Assembly (NCBI RefSeq): GCF_013114835.1
Contig: NZ_JAAVLW010000004.1
Location: 124,001-188,000, forward strand
Length of the DNA: 64,000 nt
DNA from: Bradyrhizobium archetypum
GTDB taxonomy: Bacteria > Pseudomonadota > Alphaproteobacteria > Rhizobiales > Xanthobacteraceae
Direction of reading: 5' to 3'
Program-made: the position numbers and the translations under genes
Part shown: positions 7,941-16,440 of the stretch, one piece after another
How positions within the stretch are numbered: the stretch's first letter is position 1
Layout: every line of letters begins with the position of its first letter
Notes under the pieces: model-generated
What the model was told of the DNA's origin: nothing
The model's database searches: none
What the model saw: the letters and a program-made list of their open reading frames with translations, nothing else

Positions 7941-9176
7941 ATGGGAAGCACAATGGATTGCTGCGAAGACCTGGGGGCATCAGCGATCTCACGGCGTGCC
8001 GTGCTGCTCGGCGGCGCATCCTTTGCGGCATGGGCGTATTTGCCGAAATTTGCGCGCGGAGCCGACGGCCGCGATCCGCGTCTGGTGGTTGTCATCCTGC
8101 GCGGCGCGCTGGACGGGCTCGCCACCGTCGCGCCGATCGGCGATCCCGACTATGCCGGCCTGCATGGCTCGATCGCGTTGTCGTCGAGCGGACCGAATGC
8201 GGCGGTGCCGCTCGATGATTTCTTCTCGCTGCATCCGGCGATGCCGGAGTTTGCGCGGATGTATCGCGACAAGCAGGCTGCAGTCATCCATGCGGTGGCG
8301 ACGCCCTATCGCGACCGCTCGCATTTCGACGGACAGGACGTGCTGGAAAGCGGCTTCGCCGGACCCGGCCGGGTGCAGTCCGGCTGGCTTAACCGTGCGC
8401 TGGAAGGCCTGCCGAAAGGCGAGCGGGTGACGAGCGCGCTGGCGGTGGGGCCGACCACGCCGCTGGTGCTGCGCGGCGCGGCGCCGACCGTCGGCTGGGC
8501 GCCACTGGCGCTGCCGCAGGCCAGCGAGGACACGGCGATGCGGCTCGTCGAACTCTACTCTCACCGCGATGCCGCGCTGGCGTCGGCGCTGAAGCAGGGC
8601 CTCGCGCTCGACAAGATGGCGCAGGGCGACGACATGAAACCGAAGCCCGGTGCCAACGGTGCCGCCGTGATGCGGTTGGTGGCGCGCGGCGCCGCGCGGC
8701 TGATGGCGGCCGACAACGGCCCGCGGATCGGCGCGCTCGCCTTCGACGGCTGGGACACGCATGCCAATGAAGGCGGCCCGGCGGGCCGGCTGGCGCAACT
8801 GCTCGGCGGCCTCGACGGCGCGCTCGCCGAATTCGAAAGCGGATTGGGGCCGCGCTGGCGCGACACCGTGATCGTGGTCGCCACCGAATTCGGCCGCACC
8901 GCGCGCATCAACGGCACGCAGGGCACCGACCACGGCACCAGCACGATCGCGCTGCTTGCCGGCGGCGCTGTGAACGGTGGCCGGGTGATTGCGGACTGGC
9001 CCGGACTGAAGCCGGCCAGCCTCTACCAGGGCCGCGATCTTGCACCGACCGCCGACCTGCGCGCGGTGATGAAAGGCGTACTGAAGGACCAGTTCGGCCT
9101 GGCCGATCGTGTGCTGGCGGAGAGCGTGTTTCCGGACAGCGGCACGGTGAAGCCGATGCAGGGATTGGTGGGATAA
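7941..9176 (+). CDS. DUF1501 domain protein with Tat signal
   Basis: This protein of about 411 residues has a twin-arginine signal (SRRAVLLGGASFAAWAYL, arginines at 18-19) and then the DUF1501 core: RLVVVILRGALDGLATVAP, HFDGQDVLESG, FDGWDTHANEGG and VVATEFGRTARINGTQGTDHG. The family belongs to the alkaline-phosphatase/sulfatase superfamily, and the conserved Asp/His residues suggest metal binding, though no substrate is established. I chose the ATG at 7941 because AGAGGAG lies nine bases upstream; an ATG at 7932 overlaps the DUF1800 stop and leaves no room for that site. Tat export implies folding or metal loading in the cytosol before secretion. Confidence 0.9.
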   Translation: MGSTMDCCEDLGASAISRRAVLLGGASFAAWAYLPKFARGADGRDPRLVVVILRGALDGLATVAPIGDPDYAGLHGSIALSSSGPNAAVPLDDFFSLHPAMPEFARMYRDKQAAVIHAVATPYRDRSHFDGQDVLESGFAGPGRVQSGWLNRALEGLPKGERVTSALAVGPTTPLVLRGAAPTVGWAPLALPQASEDTAMRLVELYSHRDAALASALKQGLALDKMAQGDDMKPKPGANGAAVMRLVARGAARLMAADNGPRIGALAFDGWDTHANEGGPAGRLAQLLGGLDGALAEFESGLGPRWRDTVIVVATEFGRTARINGTQGTDHGTSTIALLAGGAVNGGRVIADWPGLKPASLYQGRDLAPTADLRAVMKGVLKDQFGLADRVLAESVFPDSGTVKPMQGLVG

Positions 9177-9184
9177 TTCTTAAA

Positions 9185-9224
9185 CCTGTCCCCGCCCTTT
9201 GCGGTGAAGGACGGGGAGAGGGAG
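9185..9224. repeat. Short CTC/GAG hairpin repeat
   Basis: CTGTCCCCGCCC and the following GGACGGGGAG form an imperfect stem just after the DUF1501 stop and before the convergent aldo/keto reductase gene. It belongs to the same repeat type as 2372-2402 and 25451-25483. Confidence 0.5.
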
Positions 9225-9244
9225 CGGAGAGAGCGCCGTTGCCG

Positions 9245-10183
9245 CTATTTCGTAATCCGATCCACTTCCGCCATTTCCTCCGCGCTCAACGTCCAGCCGA
9301 TCGCCTTCACGTTCTGCTCGACCTGTTCGACACGGGTGGCGCCGGCGATGACGCTGGCGACTTGCGGGCGCTGGGCGAGCCAGGAGAAGGCCAGTTCGAG
9401 CAGGGTGTGGCCGCGCGCTTGCGCGAAGGCCTGCAGCTGCTCGACGATGTCCTCGTTGCGTGCCGTGACGTAGCGGTCCTTCAGCGCCGGCGCCTTGGCG
9501 AAGCGGGTATCGGCGGGGGCATCGGTGCCGCGCTTGTATTTGCCGGTGAGAAGCCCGCTCGCCAGCGGGAAGAACGGTAGCAAGCCGAGCTGGTATTCCG
9601 TTGCGACCGGCAACAAATCCTTCTCGATGCCGCGCACCAAAAGGCTGTATTCGTCCTGGCAGGAGATGAAGCGGCCAACGTTCATCTGCCGCGCCAGCAT
9701 TTCGGCCTCCGCAATCCGCCAGGCCGGAAAGTTCGAATTGCCGATGTAGCGGACCTTGCCCTGGCGGACGAGATCGTCGAGCGCGCGCAGCGTCTCTTCC
9801 ATCGGCGTCATCGGATCGTACTCATGCTGCTGGTAGAGATCGATGTAGTCGGTCTTCAGCCGCCTCAGGCTCGCCTCGACGGCGGACATGATGTAGCGGC
9901 GCGAGGCGCCCTGCTTGGTGCCGTCGGTCGCCATCGGCTTGGCATACTTCGTCGCCAGCACGATGTCCTTGCGGCGATCCCCGAGCACGGTGCCGAGCAC
10001 GGTCTCCGAGCCGCCCATGGCGGCATAGATGTCGGCGGTATCGAACAGGGTGATGCCGAGGTCGATCGCCTTGTGGATGACCTTGCGCGAGGTCTCGAGG
10101 TCAGTGCGCTGACCGAAATTGTTGCAGCCGAGGCCGACGGCGGACACACGCAAGCCGGAGCCGCCGAGGTTGCGAATTTGCAT
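9245..10183 (-). CDS. Aldo/keto reductase
   Basis: This 312-residue cytosolic (alpha/beta)8-barrel enzyme is NADPH-dependent. It starts MQIRNLGGSGLRVSAVGLGC and carries FDTADIY (catalytic Asp/Tyr), VLATKYAKP (catalytic Lys), DLYQQHEYDP (catalytic His) and VRYIGNSNFPAW. The C-terminal ASVIAGATRVEQVEQN segment fits the NADPH-binding loop of the AKR family that includes YajO and voltage-gated K+ channel beta-like reductases. Likely substrates are small aldehydes or ketones. I start at 10183, where AGGA lies seven bases upstream, rather than 28 codons further up. Confidence 0.9.
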   Translation of the reverse strand: MQIRNLGGSGLRVSAVGLGCNNFGQRTDLETSRKVIHKAIDLGITLFDTADIYAAMGGSETVLGTVLGDRRKDIVLATKYAKPMATDGTKQGASRRYIMSAVEASLRRLKTDYIDLYQQHEYDPMTPMEETLRALDDLVRQGKVRYIGNSNFPAWRIAEAEMLARQMNVGRFISCQDEYSLLVRGIEKDLLPVATEYQLGLLPFFPLASGLLTGKYKRGTDAPADTRFAKAPALKDRYVTARNEDIVEQLQAFAQARGHTLLELAFSWLAQRPQVASVIAGATRVEQVEQNVKAIGWTLSAEEMAEVDRITK

Positions 10184-10272
10184 GGATTGATCCTGTAGAA
10201 AGAGCGCTGGAGCGGTGGATTGTGGCGCGCGTCCGCGTAGGCTGCAAGGGCGGGTGAAGGTTGCCAATCCAC

Positions 10273-10824
10273 CTATGCGGCCGGAAATCGCCGCTTGACC
10301 CGCGCGTCGATCGGGACCTGCAGTCCAAGGGAAATATATCCGTTGGTCCCGTAATGGCCGGCGAGCAGAAGCAGTTGGAGGATGGCTTCCTCGGCAAAGG
10401 CGCCGCTCAGGTCGGCCCAGAGCGCATCGCTGATCGCGGCGGCGTCGTGAAGTTCGTCCGCGAGACGTATCAGCACGCGATCTTCGGCCTCCCAGCAGGA
10501 ATCGTCGGCCGTGCCATGGACTGATGCATCGAGCTGATCATCGTTCATGCCCGCCTCTTCGGCAAAGTAATGCGCGCGCAAACACCATTCGAAGGCGTTG
10601 CGGCATCGCCCGGTGACGCGCAGCAGGAACACTTCGCGCTGCCGAAGGGTGAGATGACTAGGTTGCAGGTAGGCGACAGACCCGAGCCGATAGGCCCGAA
10701 GGAGACGCGGGTCGCGAGCAAGAATTGTAAAGTGCTCGAACGGCGGCTGCCAGGACGGCGGCAACTGATCGAACTGCGCCTGCACCTCGGCGGAATATGG
10801 CGGCAGAACCGGATCAATTCTCAT
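10273..10824 (-). CDS. Carboxymuconolactone decarboxylase (AhpD-like) family protein, copy 2
   Basis: This 183-residue all-helical protein resembles the AhpD/CMD fold, with the stretch LRQREVFLLRVTGRCRNAFEW followed by RAHYFAEEAG. The usual CxxC redox pair of AhpD is not present: one cysteine lies at GRCRNAFEWC, spaced seven residues from the next. Peroxidase activity is therefore doubtful and gamma-carboxymucono-lactone-type chemistry unproven. Its start overlaps the stop of the upstream paralogue (ATGA), so the two are translationally coupled. Confidence 0.8.
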   Translation of the reverse strand: MRIDPVLPPYSAEVQAQFDQLPPSWQPPFEHFTILARDPRLLRAYRLGSVAYLQPSHLTLRQREVFLLRVTGRCRNAFEWCLRAHYFAEEAGMNDDQLDASVHGTADDSCWEAEDRVLIRLADELHDAAAISDALWADLSGAFAEEAILQLLLLAGHYGTNGYISLGLQVPIDARVKRRFPAA

Positions 10825-11384
10825 GATGACTCGAGTTTTGCGGGGAAGGGCCGTCCGACCTCAGGCTCGAGCGGAAGCCGCAATCCATTGGCGATATAGG
10901 CGACGGTGCGATAATTGCCGGCCATCAACAAAAGCTGGATGATGGCTTCGTCCGAGAACTTCGTGCGCAACGCCGTCCAATGCTGCTCGCTGACCGACAC
11001 GGTATCGTGCAATTCGTCAGCTAGTCGGACCAGCACCTTGTCGGTTGGCTGCCAACTGGCGTCGTCGGCGTCGCCATACACCGATGCGTAGATCTGGGCT
11101 TCGGTCAGGCCCGCTTCATCGGCGAAGTAGTGAACGCGCATGCCCCATTCATAGGCGCAGCGGCACCGCGCCGTGACCCGCAGGAGCAACACTTCGCGTT
11201 CCCGCACCGTCACATGGCTCGGCTCGAGGTAGCTGACCGCCGAGCCCGTGAAGCGCAACAGCAGGCGTTCATCGCGAGCGAGCACGGTGAAGAGCTTGAA
11301 CGGAGGAGACCACGAGGCCGGAAGACGGTCGAACAGCGCCTGCACGTTTGGGGCGTAGGGCGGACTGACGGGAGCAATTCGCAT
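10821..11384 (-). CDS. Carboxymuconolactone decarboxylase (AhpD-like) family protein, copy 1
   Basis: This 187-residue paralogue of the downstream gene has the same PPYxxxVQAxFDxLPxSWxPPF start, the same VREREVLLLRVTARCRCAYEW core and the same VRLADELHDT stretch. Here the core reads RCRCAYEW, giving a CxC rather than CxxC arrangement. The ATG at 11384 aligns exactly with the start of copy 2; an in-frame ATG 19 codons upstream is unlikely. The tandem pair probably arose by duplication and may form a heteromer. A perfect palindrome lies 72 bases upstream (11456-11474). Confidence 0.8.
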   Translation of the reverse strand: MRIAPVSPPYAPNVQALFDRLPASWSPPFKLFTVLARDERLLLRFTGSAVSYLEPSHVTVREREVLLLRVTARCRCAYEWGMRVHYFADEAGLTEAQIYASVYGDADDASWQPTDKVLVRLADELHDTVSVSEQHWTALRTKFSDEAIIQLLLMAGNYRTVAYIANGLRLPLEPEVGRPFPAKLESS

Positions 11385-11728
11385 CGCTTTGTTCCTCTGC
11401 GAGCGAAGGCTAGTACTGCGCATGGGATTGCGCCAGCGCATGTGCTGGATAACCTATATTCATAGCATGAATATCGACCTTGTCGCGGATCGATCGCCGA
11501 TGAAGTGGCGCGATGGGTGCCCCGCAACGGCGCGACCATTTCGGTGAGTTGGACACTGGACAAAAAGATGCGGCCCCGGTCAGACGCGGCGACTGACGGG
11601 GACCGCTTGGGCGTGTGATCCGAGACGGGGGCCTGATCAGACGCGACTAAAACCTAATCGCGCTCTGTTACGGGGCCGTGACAAGCGGAATTTATCCACA
11701 GGGCGGCCGTCGACGGGAAGAGCAAGCT
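11385..11728. other. Intergenic stretch with palindrome and single DnaA-box match
   Basis: These 344 bases lie between the AhpD-like pair and a GNAT gene transcribed towards it. They hold the palindrome at 11456-11474 and one TTATCCACA at 11692-11700. On the plus strand a start MNIDLVAD and, one frame on, IADEVARWVPRNGATIS could be a short decayed gene. I see no intact gene. Confidence 0.35.
11456..11474. promoter_or_regulatory. Perfect inverted repeat, candidate operator
   Basis: ATATTCAT and ATGAATAT flank AGC, giving eight-base arms in AT-rich sequence inside otherwise GC-rich DNA. The site is 72 bases upstream of the AhpD-like pair. Symmetry and position suggest a repressor operator; the regulator is not known. 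Confidence 0.45.
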
Positions 11729-12190
11729 TCACAGCATCTTGCGGTACACCACGAACCCGGAGCGCTCCGCCACCTTGTCGTAGAGCTGCATCGCGGTGTG
11801 GTTGGTCTCGTGCGTCTGCCAGTAGACGCGCGATCCGCCGGCGCGCTTTGCCTGTTCGTACACGCCGTTGATCAGCGCGCGGCCGACGCCCTTGCCGCGC
11901 TCTGCCGCACTGGTGAACAGGTCCTGCAGATAACAATTCGGCTCGATCATGGTCGTAGAGCGGTGAAACAGATAATGCGTCAGCCCGAGCAGCTCGCCGC
12001 CGCTCTCGGCGACCAGCGCATGCACCGGCTCATAGGCGTCGAAGAAGCGCGCCCACGTCATCGCGGTGATCTCGGGCGCCAGCGCGGTCGGGCCCGAGCG
12101 GCCGTAGAACGCGTTGTAGCCGTCCCACAACGGCAGCCATTGCGCATAGTCCTGGCGGGTAACTAAGCGGATGGTGAGGTCGCTGGCCAT
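11729..12190 (-). CDS. GNAT-family N-acetyltransferase
   Basis: This protein of about 153 residues has the GNAT fold. The acetyl-CoA pyrophosphate-binding signature is AAERGKGVGRALINGVYE (R/QxxGxG/A: RGKGVG), preceded by the beta4 strand LQDLFTS and followed by YWQTHETNHTAMQLYDKV. It transfers an acetyl group from acetyl-CoA to an amine on a small molecule or protein; the acceptor is unknown. I prefer the ATG at 12190 (MASDLTIRLVTRQDY) over the upstream ATG at 12229, which adds 13 basic residues. Confidence 0.85.
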   Translation of the reverse strand: MASDLTIRLVTRQDYAQWLPLWDGYNAFYGRSGPTALAPEITAMTWARFFDAYEPVHALVAESGGELLGLTHYLFHRSTTMIEPNCYLQDLFTSAAERGKGVGRALINGVYEQAKRAGGSRVYWQTHETNHTAMQLYDKVAERSGFVVYRKML

Positions 12191-12279
12191 GCGCGATTTC
12201 CGTTGTGATGAAGGGAGACGGAGGTGCAACGGTCATTAGTACAGACAGCGCAGCAGGGGATCAACTCTTAGGAGTGCCG

Positions 12280-13131
12280 CTATTCCGCGGCGCCGAGGTG
12301 CCGGGCCAGGCTGCGATGGCTGCCGCGCAGCGCGCGATAGTAGTCGGCGCTGCCGGGATCGTCGGAGTGGCGGACCAGGTCGGTGACCGGCGTGTAGCTC
12401 AGCATGCGTCCGCCATCGGGGAGCGCCGTGCAGGTGAAGCGCAACACCTCTCCGTCGGCGAGGTCGATATTGATCGGCGTGGAATCGCCGACCCTTATCA
12501 TTTCGGTGCGCTTGGCGATGAACGCGCTCAACTCGTCCTCCGGCAGTTGCCAGGCGCCGGTGTCGCGACCGTGATACATCAGCGCGATGAACGGCGGCTG
12601 GGCGTCGGCCTGTGCGTCGGACAGCTTGAAGTAATCGCGGAAGGCGCGATTGATGAATTCGGCACGGGTGTCGGAATCGAGCAGCACGATGCCGATGTCC
12701 ACCTGGTCGAGCGCGGCCGACAACCGTTCCGACGTAGCATGATGCTTCTTCTCCCACGCGAACGCGTCGACCCACTTTTTCCGCAGCAGGCCGGTGATCA
12801 GCGCGGTGCTGCCGGCGGTCGCCGCCAGCAACAGCATGCGCGCCAGGTCGGACATGTCGTAGCCGGGGCTGGCGCGATGGTTGAGGAAGAACAGCGCGGA
12901 AGACGCCACTGCGATGACGGCGCTGGCCATGCCGGAGACGATGCCGCTGATGGAAGCGGCAAAAGCGACGATGCAAACAAACAGCGGAGCGGGATTGGGG
13001 ACCGCAACGACATGCCGGTCGACGAGGAAGGCGATCAACGCCGTCGCTGTCGTAAGAGCCGGACCGGAGATTGCGCGCCAGTCTAACTGCATGCCCGTTC
13101 TCGCCACTTGCCGGGAATAAGACGCAAGCAT
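12280..13131 (-). CDS. Membrane protein with a single PAS domain and no output domain
   Basis: This 283-residue protein has four or so hydrophobic segments (about 28-115; ATALIAFLVD, LFVCIVAFAASISGI, MASAVIAVASSALFF, MLLLAATAGSTALI). These resemble the DUF4118/KdpD-type sensor module. A PAS domain follows (about 133-255), with IGIVLLDSDTRAEFINRAFRDYF and GDSTPINIDLADG. There is no histidine kinase, GGDEF, EAL or receiver domain, and the protein ends shortly after PAS, so it is either a truncated sensor or acts through a partner. The second ATG (13092, MQLDWRAIS) is an alternative start. No clear ribosome-binding site separates them. Confidence 0.7.
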   Translation of the reverse strand: MLASYSRQVARTGMQLDWRAISGPALTTATALIAFLVDRHVVAVPNPAPLFVCIVAFAASISGIVSGMASAVIAVASSALFFLNHRASPGYDMSDLARMLLLAATAGSTALITGLLRKKWVDAFAWEKKHHATSERLSAALDQVDIGIVLLDSDTRAEFINRAFRDYFKLSDAQADAQPPFIALMYHGRDTGAWQLPEDELSAFIAKRTEMIRVGDSTPINIDLADGEVLRFTCTALPDGGRMLSYTPVTDLVRHSDDPGSADYYRALRGSHRSLARHLGAAE

Positions 13132-13292
13132 GCCTGATTGTTGCGATTATGCACGCGTTTCTGCCGCTAGTCCTAAGAGAGCGTTGCCCGCATGCGTAAG
13201 ATTTTCGTGCTTTTGAAATCAAATGGTATCGAGCTAAGGAACGCAGTACCGCGCCCGACGATTGGCGCATACTATTTTGCAAGAGGACGTCA

Positions 13293-13643
13293 ATGCCCAC
13301 CGTTTCGCCCACGCTGCTCCCGGTCCTGATGCTGTTTGCCTCCAACGTCTTCATGACCTTTGCCTGGTATGGGCATCTGAAGTTCAAGGAGAGCCCGCTG
13401 CCGGTCATCGTGCTGGTGAGCTGGGGGATCGCCTTCGTTGAATACTGGCTGGCGGTGCCGGCCAACCGCTGGGGCAGCGCAGTGTATTCGCCGGCGCAGC
13501 TCAAGACCATGCAGGAGGTGATCACGCTCGTGGTATTCGCCGCCTTCTCGGTGCTCTATCTGAAGGAGCCGCTGGGCTGGCATCACGCGCTCGGCTTCCT
13601 CTTCATCGCCATCGGCGCGTTTCTGATCTTTCACAAGTTTTGA
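13293..13643 (+). CDS. DMT-superfamily small membrane protein (DUF486)
   Basis: This 116-residue inner-membrane protein has four predicted transmembrane segments and the DUF486 signatures FMTFAWYGHLKF, GIAFVEYWLAVPANRWG and SVLYLKEPLGW. DUF486 proteins are single-unit members of the drug/metabolite transporter superfamily with no known substrate. AGAGGA lies upstream of the ATG. It precedes the M20 peptidase gene by 58 bases, so co-transcription is possible. Confidence 0.9.
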   Translation: MPTVSPTLLPVLMLFASNVFMTFAWYGHLKFKESPLPVIVLVSWGIAFVEYWLAVPANRWGSAVYSPAQLKTMQEVITLVVFAAFSVLYLKEPLGWHHALGFLFIAIGAFLIFHKF

Positions 13644-13701
13644 TTTCCAGGAACGACGTTGATAGCCTCCTCTTTTCCTTCCAGTTACAGGCCGCCGCAA
13701 C

Positions 13702-14991
13702 ATGCCCCGACAGCATTCTGCTTCGCACCGGACTAGTCCTTTGATCGCATCGCTCGCGCTGGCATTCGTTGCCGCCGTGGCGCAGGCGGCGCCGGTGGCT
13801 GATATCCATGCGCTGGCGGAAGCCGAGCGACAGCCGTTGCTCGATACGCTGCGTGACCTCGTGAACATCGAATCCGGAAGCAAGGATCTCGAGGGCCTCG
13901 ATCAGATCGCAGCGCGCATCGCCGCCCGGCTCAAGCAGCTCGGCGGCGCCGTCGAAATCCTGCAAGCCATCGACATCTACCGCCTGGACGACACGCCCGA
14001 GAAGGTGGGCCCGGCCGTGCAGGCCGTCTTCAAGGGCACCGGCAGCAGGAAGGTCATGCTGATCGCACATATGGATACGGTGTACCTCAAGGGCATGCTG
14101 AAGGATCAGCCGTTCCGCGTCGATGGCAACAAGGCTTTTGGGCTCGGCATTGCCGACGACAAGCAAGGCATCGCCACCATCATTCACACGGTGGCCCTAC
14201 TGCAGAAGTTGAACTTCAGGGAATATGGCGAGCTCACGGTGCTCATCAATGGCGACGAGGAAATCTCCTCGCCCGGCTGGCGCAGCACCATCACCCGCCT
14301 TGGTGCGGAGCAGGATGCGGTGTTCTCGTTCGAAGGCGGCGGCCTCGACGGCACGCTACGGCTGGCCACCAGCGGCATCGGCTCGGCCTATCTCACCGTG
14401 CATGGCAAGGCATCGCATGCGGGCTCGCGGCCGGAAGGCGGTGTCAATGCGCTGTACGAGCTGTCGCACCAGCTGTTGCAAATGAAGGATCTGTCGAAGC
14501 CCGAGCAGGGCCTGAAGCTGAACTGGACCGTCGCTACCGCCGGCACCAACCGCAACGTGATCCCCGCCGAAGCCGCGGCGCAGGCCGATGCGCGCGCCCT
14601 CAAGGTGGCGGATTTCGATGCGCTCGAAAAGGCGCTGCAAGACAAGATCAGGAACCGGCTGCTGCCCGACGCCAAGGTGGACCTGAAGTTCGAAGTGCGC
14701 CGCCCGCCGCTCGAGCCCAACGACGCCTCGCGCCACGTCGCCGCTCACGCCAAGGCGATCTACCAGGAGGTCGGCATCGCGCTCAACGTGGCCGAGAAGG
14801 CCACCGGCGGCGGCACCGACGCGGCGTTTGCCGCCCTCAAAGCCAAGGGCGCCGTGGTGGAAGGCATGGGGCTATCGAGCTTCGGCGCGCACTCCAACGA
14901 CGCCGAGTATGTGAAGATCGATAGCATCGTGCCGCGTCTTTATCTGGCCACGCGCCTGATCATGGATATGTCCACCGGCAGGTTGAAGTAG
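13702..14991 (+). CDS. M20-family metallopeptidase, glutamate carboxypeptidase-like
   Basis: This 429-residue protein has an N-terminal signal peptide (basic MPRQHSASHR, then LIASLALAFVAAVAQAAP) and therefore acts in the periplasm. M20 zinc-site motifs are clear: LIAHMDTVY (His/Asp), GLGIADDKQG (bridging Asp), NGDEEISSPG (catalytic Glu pair) and the dimerisation-domain motif HASHAGSRPEGGVNAL. The C-terminal GAHSNDAEYV carries the last zinc-ligand His. The family includes Pseudomonas carboxypeptidase G2, which cleaves C-terminal glutamate from folates. Substrate preference here is inferred from that similarity only. Confidence 0.9.
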   Translation: MPRQHSASHRTSPLIASLALAFVAAVAQAAPVADIHALAEAERQPLLDTLRDLVNIESGSKDLEGLDQIAARIAARLKQLGGAVEILQAIDIYRLDDTPEKVGPAVQAVFKGTGSRKVMLIAHMDTVYLKGMLKDQPFRVDGNKAFGLGIADDKQGIATIIHTVALLQKLNFREYGELTVLINGDEEISSPGWRSTITRLGAEQDAVFSFEGGGLDGTLRLATSGIGSAYLTVHGKASHAGSRPEGGVNALYELSHQLLQMKDLSKPEQGLKLNWTVATAGTNRNVIPAEAAAQADARALKVADFDALEKALQDKIRNRLLPDAKVDLKFEVRRPPLEPNDASRHVAAHAKAIYQEVGIALNVAEKATGGGTDAAFAALKAKGAVVEGMGLSSFGAHSNDAEYVKIDSIVPRLYLATRLIMDMSTGRLK

Positions 14992-15038
14992 GTCGAAGCA
15001 ATTCGCCCGTGCCATCCGCGGTCATCACCGACGCGGAG

Positions 15039-16199
15039 TTATTTTGCCGCCGGGCCCAACCGCAACACGCGCCCGTTCGAACTATCCGTAAGCAGCCACA
15101 GCGCGCCGTCCGGCCCCTGGCGGACGTCCCTGATCCGCTCGTGCAGGTTCTGCAACAGGCGCTCCTCCGACGTCACTGCATGGCCATTCAGTGTCAGCCG
15201 CACCAGCATCGCGCCACGCAGCGCGCCCGTGAACAGGCTGCCGTTCCATTTCGGAAACAGCTTGCCGGTATAGAAGGCCATGCCCGACGGCGCGATCGAC
15301 GGCACCCAGTATTTGAGCGGCTGCTCCATGCCCTGCCTCGCCGTGCTGTCGTGGATCTTCGCCCCGGAGTAATCGATGCCGTAGCCGATCACCGGCCAGC
15401 CATAATTCTTGCCCTTGTCGATCAGATTGACCTCGTCGCCGCCGCGCGGGCCGTGCTCGATTTCCCAGAGTTCGCCGGAAGCCGGGTGGATCGCGAGCGC
15501 TTGCGCGTTACGATGGCCGTAGCTCCAGATTTCCGGCTTGGCGTCGGAACGGCCGGCGAACGGGTTGCCTGGTGGCACCGAACCATCGGGGGCGATCCGG
15601 ATCACCTTGCCGAGATGATTGCCGAGACTTTGTGCCTGATCGCGATGGGAGAAATGCTCGCCGAGCGTGACGAACAGATTGCCGTCATCGGCCTGCGCGA
15701 TGCGGCAGCCGTAGTGGTTGCCTGACGACAGCGGCCCCTGCTGGCGGAAAATCACCTTGACATCGTCGAGTCGGTCCTTGCCCTCACTGAGCTTGGCGCG
15801 CGCGACCGCGGTGCGCCCTCCACCCTCGGTCCGCTCGGCATAACAGAAATAGATGGTCCTGTTCTGGGCAAAGGATTTGTCGGTGACAACGTCGAGCAGG
15901 CCGCCCTGGCCTGACGCCCACACATCAGGCACGTCCTTAAGCGGCGCGGAGACTTGTCCTTCCGCCGTGACGATGCGCATGCGGCCGGGACGCTCGGTCA
16001 CCAGCATCGTTCCGTCTGGTAGAAACGCCAGCGCCCATGGATTGACGAGGCCCCTTGCGATGGTCCGGACCTCGAGCTCGCCCGCCGAGGAGTCGAACGC
16101 CGGCTGCTCGCCGCGGGTGCCGGTGGCGATCAGGAACGAGACGGCAAGCAGAATCGCTACCGTCAAGGCGGCGGTCACAAGGCCGACGGGCGTCTTCAT
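15039..16199 (-). CDS. PQQ-dependent aldose sugar dehydrogenase-like protein
   Basis: This 386-residue protein has a signal-anchor-like N-terminus (VTAALTVAILLAVSFLIATG) followed by a six-bladed beta-propeller of the GDH/Yli I family: RGLVNPWALAFLPDGTMLVTERPGRM, GHRNAQALAIHP, EIEHGPRGGDEVNLI and YGWPVIGYG. In the soluble-type family these loops hold PQQ and calcium and oxidise aldose sugars at the periplasmic face. No PQQ biosynthesis genes are in the window. A small membrane-protein gene lies upstream on the same strand. Confidence 0.85.
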   Translation of the reverse strand: MKTPVGLVTAALTVAILLAVSFLIATGTRGEQPAFDSSAGELEVRTIARGLVNPWALAFLPDGTMLVTERPGRMRIVTAEGQVSAPLKDVPDVWASGQGGLLDVVTDKSFAQNRTIYFCYAERTEGGGRTAVARAKLSEGKDRLDDVKVIFRQQGPLSSGNHYGCRIAQADDGNLFVTLGEHFSHRDQAQSLGNHLGKVIRIAPDGSVPPGNPFAGRSDAKPEIWSYGHRNAQALAIHPASGELWEIEHGPRGGDEVNLIDKGKNYGWPVIGYGIDYSGAKIHDSTARQGMEQPLKYWVPSIAPSGMAFYTGKLFPKWNGSLFTGALRGAMLVRLTLNGHAVTSEERLLQNLHERIRDVRQGPDGALWLLTDSSNGRVLRLGPAAK

Positions 16200-16266
16200 C
16201 CCAGTCCAGTCGCGATGTCGATCATCGCGCGTTCGCTAATGATGCAAACGAAAAAGGACGCAACCA

Positions 16267-16440
16267 TTATGGAATGGGCATCGCGACGGTAGCCTTGATC
16301 GAGAGCACCGTCATGGTGACCACGAGGCAAAGCGAGAGCGTGCCGATTGCGAGCGAGGTGGCGATGGCACCAAGCAATCGGGAAGATGCAACGGGCGCAC
16401 GACAGCCCTCGAAGCCGGCTGTGCCGGGTGACCGTATCAT
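16267..16440 (-). CDS. 57-residue hypothetical membrane protein
   Basis: The ATG at 16440 has AAGGA about eight bases upstream and opens a 57-codon frame ending in TAA. The first 22 residues are polar with several prolines and arginines (MIRSPGTAGFEG). Residues 23-50 form one hydrophobic helix (LLGAIATSLAIG, then LSLCLVVTMTVLSI). It is too short for standard gene callers with a 60-codon cutoff. It sits 67 bases upstream of the sugar-dehydrogenase gene on the same strand. No family is recognised. Confidence 0.55.
   Translation of the reverse strand: MIRSPGTAGFEGCRAPVASSRLLGAIATSLAIGTLSLCLVVTMTVLSIKATVAMPIP

Noticed and set aside
11692..11700. Perfect DnaA-box match TTATCCACA
   Set aside because: Only one copy is visible, with no AT-rich unwinding region, further boxes or replication genes, so an origin cannot be claimed.
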